The notes beneath the pieces are model-generated. The model searched no databases. It saw only the letters and a list, made by a program, of their open reading frames with translations, and had not been told where the DNA came from. Shown piece by piece: positions 9,693 through 19,400 of a stretch of 64,000 nt of DNA (its first letter is position 1; every line of letters begins with the position of its first letter). Origin of the DNA: Runella sp. SP2 (lineage in GTDB: Bacteria; Bacteroidota; Bacteroidia; Cytophagales; Spirosomataceae). The translations under genes were made by a program, and so were the position numbers. The DNA lies in contig NZ_CP031030.1 of NCBI RefSeq assembly GCF_003711225.1, positions 3,658,001-3,722,000 on the forward strand. The letters are read 5' to 3'.

Positions 9693-9722
9693 TTCATATA
9701 CATATGGTGTATTTCATCACCA
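9693..9722 (+). promoter_or_regulatory. Paired direct repeat upstream of the AraC-type regulator
   Basis: In the plus direction the elements are TTCATATACA and TTCATCACCA with a 10-bp spacer whose end (TGTAT) resembles that of the other two sites. The first element is the more degenerate. A TTTG at 9767-9770 ends 48 bp further on, nearly the same distance as the -7 element of the divergent LytTR promoter from its site. Confidence 0.5.
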
Positions 9723-9791
9723 AGTGTCTATTGATTATATCTTTTTTGCACTAACGTTGCTTGTTATTTGAATAAACAACCATTAAAAATC

Positions 9792-10373
9792 ATGAACAGC
9801 AACCTTATCTCATCCCCAAGTGATGTTTCTAAAAAGCAAACCTTAACTGTACGTCTTCAAATTGAGCAAAAAGATACAGCGATGCTTCTTTCCTTTTTGC
9901 TTTCAGAACAGATTTCATTTGAATTTGCGTACCAACCACATACTTCGCTGATACCTGTTATTTCTATTCCCAAAACACCACCCGCTTCTTTAACCAACAC
10001 AAACGAAATAAACCCTACCCCCGTTTTTGCTAAGATGAGCAGTCTTGAAAAAATAAAATGGGCTTACGAGTTTTATATCCTACAGAAGCACTTGGGAGCT
10101 ATCCCTTCAGAAATAGAAATATCCGCAAAGCTAAAGATCGCTCCAAGTCTTTTTCGTATTCTTTTTAAACGAAACTACGGCAAAGGATTTTACCAGCTTT
10201 ACCTCGAAAAACGCATGGAATATGCCAGCGAGCTGCTACGTAGAGGTCTAAAATGCAATGAAGTAGCCAAGATGGTGGGTTACAGCAATAATTCAGCCAT
10301 CAAATTCAATAAGATGTTTCAAAAGCATTTTGGCATGACCCCTAAAACATATCAGCGTGAACACATTAATTAA
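9792..10373 (+). CDS. Short AraC-type transcriptional regulator
   Basis: This 193-residue protein is the only plus-strand gene in the window. The N-terminal 80 residues (VRLQIEQKDTAMLLSFLLSE) match no sensor domain I know. The C-terminal part (about 95-190) is an AraC-type double helix-turn-helix, with EIEISAKLKIAPSLFRILFK as the first helix pair and EVAKMVGYSNNSAIKFNKMF as the second, ending in GMTPKTYQRE. The ATG at 9792 is preferred to an in-frame TTG at 9768 because nothing supports the TTG and the leader before 9792 is A-rich. It is divergent from the LytTR operon, and the shared 189-213 bp region carries paired repeats facing both genes. It converges on gene B and shares a terminator region with it. 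Its target is probably one of the adjacent giant genes, which is inference. Confidence 0.88.
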   Translation: MNSNLISSPSDVSKKQTLTVRLQIEQKDTAMLLSFLLSEQISFEFAYQPHTSLIPVISIPKTPPASLTNTNEINPTPVFAKMSSLEKIKWAYEFYILQKHLGAIPSEIEISAKLKIAPSLFRILFKRNYGKGFYQLYLEKRMEYASELLRRGLKCNEVAKMVGYSNNSAIKFNKMFQKHFGMTPKTYQREHIN

Positions 10374-10410
10374 TTGCTATTAAACACTCCTATACACACC
10401 ATTTTTAGTT

Positions 10411-10448
10411 TTTAGAAAAAATCCCCCAGCAGGCAACCTACTGAGGGA
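10411..10448 (-). terminator. Intrinsic terminator of gene B
   Basis: A 12-bp stem (10422-10433 with 10437-10448, two G-U pairs, 3-nt loop) is followed on the minus strand by a T-rich tract at 10411-10421. It sits 30 bp beyond the gene B stop and 38 bp beyond the convergent AraC gene. Confidence 0.85.
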
Positions 10449-10477
10449 CTCATTGAGAGAGAGAATAGTCTCCTCTT

Positions 10478-13400
10478 TTACTTCTTCACTTTCTTCACCG
10501 TGTAAGGAATACACAAGTCCACAGGACAACAATTTGCACCCGCTTCGATGATGACTGGACAACAACCGTTGGCTGGGCACGTCTGGTTCGTCGCTGTGAA
10601 AGTATAGACTCCCACTTCTGAGAACAACACCACGTTACCCGTCGCGACCGACGTCGTGCCGCCGTTCTTGAACCATTGTACATTCGTCAAATTGGCAGGA
10701 ACTCCTACTTCTAACTTCTGACCAGCGCACAACTCAAACGGTACTGTGAAACATTCTTGGTCAATGTCATCTTCACCACCTTTGCCGTTGCCTGGCGTGC
10801 TGTCTTTGTCTTTCTCATTGGTCTTGCTGATTTCAGCCGTGTTCAAATGAATTCCCGCCTGCGTCGCTCGCACTTGGTAGCGTAACGTTACCGTATCGCC
10901 TGCGGCCGCGATGTTACCAATGTTCCACTTAATCACGTTGCCGCTGATTGTCGCACTACCACGACTTACCACAAAGCTGCCGCTCACAAATTGAACCGTC
11001 GTAGCGATGCTGTCTGTTACTTCTACACCCGTCGCGTTCTTGTTCCACTCGTTCCATACTTTAATCGTGTAAGTCAGCACATCACCAACCCGCGCGATTT
11101 TTGTATTAATTGACTTCTTCAACGCCAAGTCAATCGTATCGATACAGCTTTGCGCATTGATTGTCGCTGGTACGCGGCTCGTACTTACAGCCGTTGGACA
11201 GGTCGGGTCAGTACTGCGCGCTTGGGCGTAGAAAACCGTATTCGCCGTTACTGTGCCACTTGGCTTGTAATTTAATCCTGTTGATAATACCGTTCCGCCC
11301 GTTTGTTGGCTAAACCATTCTACTGTGGAGAGTCCCACCACCGTTGCTTTTAAGGTTGGGAAAGTATCCCCGATACAAGCCGTCAAACTTGGGGCTAACA
11401 ACACTGGAACTGGTGGATTACAGTTACAGTTAGGCCCAACAATCGTCGTATCTGACTTACAAATCGCACTCAGGCTGTCCGTAATGATCACACTCGCTCC
11501 CGACGGGATACCTGTGACCGTGTAAGGATTGTTCCCGCTCAATGTGCCTTTGTTCACTTTTACAACGCCCAATTTGTTGGTTACACTAAACGTAATGCTG
11601 TACGTTTGTACATCCGCCGAACAAACGGGAGCGTCCGTCAAAGTTACGCTGGTTGCCACACAAGGGGCTGGGCAAGTAGGTACAATTACTTTCACCGTAT
11701 CTTGACAACCATTTACCGAATACACAAAGTCAAACGACTTGCCTTGGGCAGTAGCGTTGGTGATACTTACTAAACCTGAACTGCTTATGGTCGCTCCCGT
11801 TGGATTGCCCGTCAAAGCTGACCAAGTTCCTCCCGTCGGCGTCGCTGATAATTGTACACTTGATGGTACATTGCCGTTTGAACAAACCAAGGTCGTGTCT
11901 TTACCTGCGCTTGGTTTGGCATTCACCGTCACTACTACATTCGCTGTGTCTTTGCAACCAGCTGCATTTTGAGCGACCAACACATACGTCGTTGTGCCAG
12001 TTGGTTTCACTGAACTTGGCGTTGCTACGGCCGTGCCATTTGCTGTTCCTACTGTCCATACTGGACTCAAATAAGTATCGTAATTCGTAATCTTCGACGT
12101 CAAATCCACCGACTCACCTGCGCAAATCGTCGCAGAACCGTCGGCAATCACTGGCTTGGCAAGTACAGTCACTTGCGCCGTGTCCGTACACGTTTGACCA
12201 CCGCTCGTTACCGAATAGACAAACTTATACGTGCCCGCTGCATTCAAACCACTGATGTTACCACTGGCATCTATCGTTGCTGCTGACGGGTTGGCGGGGC
12301 TGACAATCGGTGCCCATGTGCCACCTGTCGTCACTGCCGTTAACTTCGCCGTACTCGTCGGTTGGCATACATTCGCCGCATCAGCACCTGCATTTGGTTT
12401 CACGCAACCTGCGCATGGCGCTACCGTCACCGCGACCGTGTCTTTGCAACCTGCTGACGTCGTGTAAATGAACTGATACGTTCCTGCGATAGTCATACCC
12501 GTCACGTTGTTACCCGTAATCGTCGCCGTCGTTGGCGTTGTACCTAATTGTGACCAACTGCCTCCCGCGGGACTCGGTACTAGCGTATAACTTGTTGCCA
12601 AAGTATTTGTCGCCGCATTCACACACGCCAAGGTCGTGTCTTTGCCTGCATTCGGTTTAATATTCACCGTCACGACCACATTCGCCGTGTCTTTACAACC
12701 AGCCGCGTTTTGAGTAACCAATACGTATGTCGTTGTTCCCGTTGGTTTTACTGAGGCTGGCATTGTCACTACCGTGCCATTCGCCGTGCCCACTGTCCAC
12801 ACTGGACTCAAATAAGTATCATAATTCGTAATCTTCGACGTCAAATCAACCGACTCACCTGCGCATATCGTGGCACTTCCATCAGCAATTACTGGCTTGG
12901 CCAAAACTATTACCTGCGCCGTGTCCGTACACGTTTGGCCACCACCCGTAATTGAGTACACAAATCGGTAAGTACCCGCCGCGTTCAAACCACTGATATT
13001 ACCACTGACATCTATCGTTGCTGCTGACGGGTTGGCTGGACTACCAATCGGTGCCCATGTGCCGCCCGACGTTACCGCCGTTAACTTCGCCGTTTTCGTT
13101 GGTTGACATACAGACGCTGCGTCAGCACCCGCATTTGGTTTTACGCAAACTGGGCACGGTGCTACCGTCACCGCAATCGTGTCTTTGCAACCTGCTACCG
13201 AAGTATAAATGAACTGATATGTGCCTGCTACCGTCATGCCTGTTACGTCGTTACCAGAAATCGTCGCCGTCGTTGGAGTCGTGCCCAATTGTGACCAGCT
13301 TCCTCCCGATGGGCTTGGACTCAGCGTGATACTCGTCGCTAGCGTATTGGTCGTCGCATTCACACACACCAAGGTCGTGTCTTTGCCTGCATTTGGTTTG

Positions 13401-16400
13401 ACATTCACCGTCACTACCACATTCGCCGTGTCTTTACAACCAGCCGCGTTTTGAGCAACCAATACATAGGTAGTCGTACCCGTTGGTTTTACTGAGGCTG
13501 GCGTTGTCACTACCGTGCCATTCGCCGTGCCCACTGTCCACACTGGACTCAAATAAGTATCATAATTCGTAATCTTCGACGTCAAATCCACCGACTCACC
13601 TGCGCATATCGTGGCACTTCCATCAGCAATTACTGGCTTGGCGTTCACTACCAATTGTACAAATACCGTATCCGCACAATTCGCATCACCCGCCGTATTT
13701 ACTACCACTGCAAAATATTTCGTTCCTGCCGTGGTTAATACTGCGCCGCTCGGTGTGAAGGTTGCACTCGTCGCGCCACTCACTGCTGTGCCCAGGTTGC
13801 TCGTCGTGTCTGCCAATGGGCCGTACCATTTGTATTCTACCCCTGTGCTTGGCGTGGCTGTGTAGGCTGTTGCTGCGCCGCCTGCACATATCGTCTGTGT
13901 TTTCGGCGTAGCAAAGGCCACTGGTTTGGTACACAAGATACACTCAAATGTATAAGTTACTTTAGCACTCGCATACGCCCGCGTCCGTTGTAAAGCACGC
14001 AAGTTGCCTCCACCGCCTGTCAAACTAAGGCCAGATAACGTACTCACTTCTAAAGGCACATTGCCCGTCCCAATAAAGGGAGCCAGCGCCAATGCTGTAT
14101 TATACGTAAACGTTCCACTCGCCGAATCCGCTATCATCGGGTTGATATACATGTCATCGTCATCCGTCGCATCGCCCGTCGCATTCGTCACCCAACGCGC
14201 ATCCACCCGAGGGTCTTTGAAGACCGTCAAATAATCACTTACCCACGACTCCATGCGACCCAAGGTTGTCGGTGTGGGTACTGGCGATGGAATACTATCT
14301 CCCGCCCAATTACCCGTCCCTGGTACCAAAATACCTCCTGGCAACGTCGTTTGAGGAACTGCCATCTCTAACATATTCGTCGCGATGCCTGTTCCGTCCA
14401 ACGTAAGCGTCGCCTCAGAACTTGCTTTGGCATTGAACGACTGCGATTGGGCTGCCCTATTCTCAAATATAAAGGCCGTTTTGCCACCCACTAAATATTC
14501 TAATTTCACCGATGTTAGCACCCGCGTACCGCCTTGTTCATCAAACTTTGGTATAATAATCGGCAATGAGTTTAGCTCTGTGATGTCCACTTGGGTACCA
14601 TACTCATACGTCACTGTACTAGGCGTTCCTTGCACGCAAGTTACAGCACAAGTTCCTGGGTCGGTCACAACTACAGTCGTCGAGCAGCCCGTTACGTTAT
14701 CCGTTATCGTTAAGGTCACGCTACCTTTGCCCGCGCTTCCTGCTGGCGTACGTAATGGGGTATTCAGTCCGCAATTAATTGCTGTCGCCGCGCTGCCGTT
14801 TGACAACGTTATAACTAATGGATTCCCGCCTTGCGTGGCCGTTACCGTAAATTTATTGGTGCTCATGGGCTCAGTGGACACATGGATGCTAAACGTCATG
14901 TAATCATCTGTACCATCTTCGGGCGTACCGTTGGCATGGCAAAGAGCTGTCACTGCGGGAACCGTGATTTTGCTCACATCCAATTGAACAAAAGCCGTAT
15001 CTGCACAAGTCACATCGCCCGTCGTATTCACCACTACCGCATAATATTTTGTTCCTGAGGTAGTTAATGCTGTACCCGTTGGCGTAAACGTCGCATTGGT
15101 AGCACCACTAATGGCCGTTCCTAAACTACCCGAAGTGCTTGTCAATGGGCCGTACCATTTGTATTCTACGCCCGTACTTGGCGTAGCCGTGAAGGCTGAA
15201 GCAATACCACCTACGCAGATCGTTTGTATTTTTGGAGTCGCTGAGGCTACGGGCAAAACACAACAAGCCACTGGTGCAATAGTTATCGTCGTGTCTTTGT
15301 AGCAACATTCGCCGTTATAGAAACGAATCGTGTATGTTGCGCCCGCGTTACTAATGCCTGTCACCAAGTCTTTGGGGAAAGTGCTACCAATCGCCGTGGC
15401 TGTGGCGTAAGTCGTATCGCCACTCCATGCACCCGTTCCCGTTTTTGTCCTATATTTATCATAAGGAGCTATCGCAATGCTCAAACTGATTTTTCCATCG
15501 TTTTGAGGAACTGTAACCGCACATTTGGGAGCTGTCAAGGTGATTGAACTAGCGCCAATCGAAGGACTTGTACAATAAAATCCTGCATCAAAAGTATGAT
15601 TGACACTTCCTGCATTTCCAGTGGTAAGATTAATACAAAAAGCGCCACTGATTACCTCCGCATCGCTGTCGTTTTGGTCGTTGCCGTTGCTGGCCGTGGC
15701 ATCTTTGAGCGTTACGTCAAATTGACCCAAACCCGCCACTGTTAGTTTTCCTGCAACTAATTGGCCTTCCCCAAAAACCAACTTATAAGCTGTGTTTGGT
15801 AGAAGTGTGGTATCAGCACCTGTGCCTTCCCAAGTTCCCGTAGTCAGGGTTGATTTTGATGAAAAATAATATTCGCCGTTGGTACCCGTCTTGGTCGTGG
15901 CGATTTTGGTCGTGCCTTTGTAGAGCGTTACGTTGATGTCTTTCAGCGCTTTTTCACAAGGGTCTTGTACCCCGTTTTTGTTGGCATCGTTCCACACGTA
16001 GTTACCTAGTTCGAGGTAGGTTGGAATAGAACATCCTAGTTCAATATCTCCTAAGCCCGTTGATTTCCCAAATAGTCCTTTATTACGTATGCCTTGGTAC
16101 ACCACATAGCCTCCATTTTTAGCTCCCGTTTGGTTGTTTGCTTTAATAACTCCCCCTGCATCAAATGGGTTGGACGACCAGTCCGCTGGCACATTATAAC
16201 CTCCCACGGGATCCATCGCGGTTGTCACGATTTCGCCCGAACCTGGGCGTAAAGCAAGCGCTCCTAAGGCAGTTTCGGCATGGGCCAACTCTATGTTACC
16301 ACCATTGTAAGACCAAGTAAGGTTTTCATCATAAAATTCCCCAAAACCTGGCCCTTGGTCATTGGTTGGGTTTGACCCCGTGGTTGGCCCCGCTTTTGCT

Positions 16401-19400
16401 GCATTTTCTAAAATATATGTTCCATTGGAATAATAAGCCCGTAAAAAGTCTCCTCCCGACGTCGTAGAATACAGCGGTGAGTTCCCCGTTGGGGCATAGT
16501 TGACACTTCCGCCGATTAATCCTGCGCGGTCGCCAAAACCCAAAATCATTGACCCATCAATGTCAAACTCTATATCGGTCAACATAGGCATGGGGTACGT
16601 CCAGCTATAGATATTCCCACCCATGTCTCTTAGGGTAGCAATGTAAGTACTCCAATCATCCGTCCAAGGAAACCAACCTGTTACAGCTCGCACAGAGGGA
16701 TGCGTATCCGCTGGGCCTTTGGGGTAAGTCAAAGGAAAATCAAACACAGTTGACCAAGTTGAGCCCGTCAATTTATATACGTAAGCCCGTAGATCTGATT
16801 TGTTCTGAGAAATACTTCCATCACAAACAACGCCCACATAGGCATTTCCATCCACAATTTTCAACCCAAACGGGCGCGCTACCCCAGCTACACAGCCAGG
16901 ATTAGGAATCGTATAGCCAATAGCATCGGCTGCTGTTGGTTTTGTCGTACCGTCTGCATTGTAGGCAGAAATATTGACTGAATAGAGCTTCTTGTCATAC
17001 ACATTGACAAACCAAAACATATTACCATCTTCGCTCAAATCAATGTCCCCAATTCCTACTTTTCCAATTTGCGAGATTACGGAAGGATCATTAGACGCAT
17101 CTGCACGATTGGCAGGAAGAAGTCGGGCGGCGTTTGAAAGCACGGGGCTTCCAGCGTCTTCGACATCAATGTTCAAATCGTTTTTCACATTGATAAAACT
17201 ACTCACCACTGGCGAAGCTGGGTTTGTCAAATCGGTTACATAAATCGCCGCAATTCCGTCAGGACCAAGTCCCGCATGTCGTTTCAAGATGGCCGATTGG
17301 AATATTCGTTTGGTAAAACGGTTGTAAGCCGTTCCCCATAAAGTACCTACTTGAACGGCGTTGGCAATGTGCGATGGCGCTACGTATCCACCACCAGTTT
17401 GATTGGGAAGTCCTGTATTGGCATAATCAAACATAACAGTCGCATCCATCGTTCCAGCATCTCCGCCCGCCAAGGGATCACCGTTGACAAAGCAAGGCAC
17501 AAAAACAAGGGGGTTCGTTTGGCAATAATCGTTGGGATCTAACACTCCTAAATCCACGTTGCAGTCGGCTGCGGTAACAAATTGTACGGTTGTCCGTCCA
17601 TCGGCTCCATTGACCGTTCCGTTGCCATAAATAGAGGGTAAATTGCTAAACTCGACCCGAATTGGATAACTTCCTGCAGCCAGCCCTGTAAATACATACT
17701 TACCGTTGAAATCGGTGGTGGTTGTACTTACCAGCGCCCCATTACAATCAAAGGCTTTCACGGTTACTCCTTCCAGCCCTTGGGTTTCACCCGTTTGTTT
17801 TATCCCATCGGCATTGTAATCAAAAAACACCGAACCTCCCGTTTGGTTAGCCCCACAAACCAACGGTTCGCAAGCAGCTGGTGCACTGAAGGTGGTGCTA
17901 GTAACCGAGCAGGAAGTCGTTGTTGAAAAATTGGCACTTACCGATAACCCACTTGCGCCATTGGCAGGAATTTCAAAAGCAATCACTTGGGGTGAAACAA
18001 TAGTTTGAGAGCCAGTTGCCCCAAAACCATAATTGACACTGATTGACCCAGGTGTAATTGTTCTAGTCGCAGGCACACTCCCCGCTGGCCCCGTTACCGT
18101 GATGGTTTCGCCCGCTGGTGCGTTTTGCCATGCTACTTCAACGCTGACCGTGGCCTTGCTGCCATTGTTTTGGTAACAACCCGAAACCATCGGCTTGACG
18201 GTAATAGAGCAAGTGGCAGTACAGGTTACTGCCGCTACTGTGATGGTTGTATCTTTGGTACAGTTATCGGCCCCGTTGAAAAATCGAATCGTGTAAGTTC
18301 CTCCTGTATTGGGAATGTTATTTTGTAAGGTTGAAGGAAACGAAACAATTGCCGTTGCTGTCGAATAAGTTGGCCCCGAATATGTTGCCCCCGTACTGAT
18401 ACCATATCGGTCGGCATTGTTTATACTATTAAGAACAATAGCACCATTATTGTCGGCAGTAGCTCCGCTGCAACTCGGAGCTGAGACAGCTGCGCCGATG
18501 GTACTGGGTACTACGCAGGGCTCTGGGTCTCCAACATTCCCAATTTCGACATCCCCTAAAGCCAATCCTTTTGAACCCAAAAGTGGGTTAGCGCCAACTC
18601 CCGCGCCTCCATTGTAGGAAACCAAATCTTGGTTATCAATCATGGTTCCTGCCAGGCTCATTACTGTTAGTCCATTGCTGTTTGACGCAACAGGATCCAC
18701 AGTTACTCCGATAAACTCATTTGAACCACTTTTATAAGCAATACCTCCAAGGGCTGCTTCGTTTTCGAGGTTTGACATGGCATCACCATAATAATTGCTA
18801 ATGGTGCTACTCCAACTCCCTCCCCCCGATGATAACACCCTGACGACGTCGCCGCTGGCACGTACCCGTTCGTCGGTATTGGATGTCCCAGGTTGGGTAT
18901 TACCTTCCGACCCCGTTTGCAATCCATGTCTGTCCATCAGGGAGATGAGCATCGAGCCATCGTCTAAAATCTCCAAATCAGCTATCAATGGCTGTGGGTA
19001 TAATTGGAAATACCCATCTCCAATGTTTGGAATACCATTGGTATAATCATCGTACCAAGGTACCCACTCTGCGGTATTATTATTCCCCACGCCAGGATTT
19101 CCGCGTGCGTAATTCAAGTCAATTGCGACCACTTGGGTAAAATTCCCAGTGGTTTTATCTAGTTTAAAAACGTAGCCTTTTAGTTTGGCTCGGTTACTCA
19201 CACTTTCACGATTTGTTGTTGAAGAAAGATCAATAGGACCTGAGGTTGTTGGTGCAGCGGGTGTCACGTTTTCAGCGGAAGCTACCACCCCTAAATACAC
19301 TGAGCCATCGCTTGTTACCTCTAGCCCCCAAGGACGCAACTCACCATCAGTAGGGGTAACTCCCGTTGATGTTGCATTGATAGGATATACCTTTCCAACT

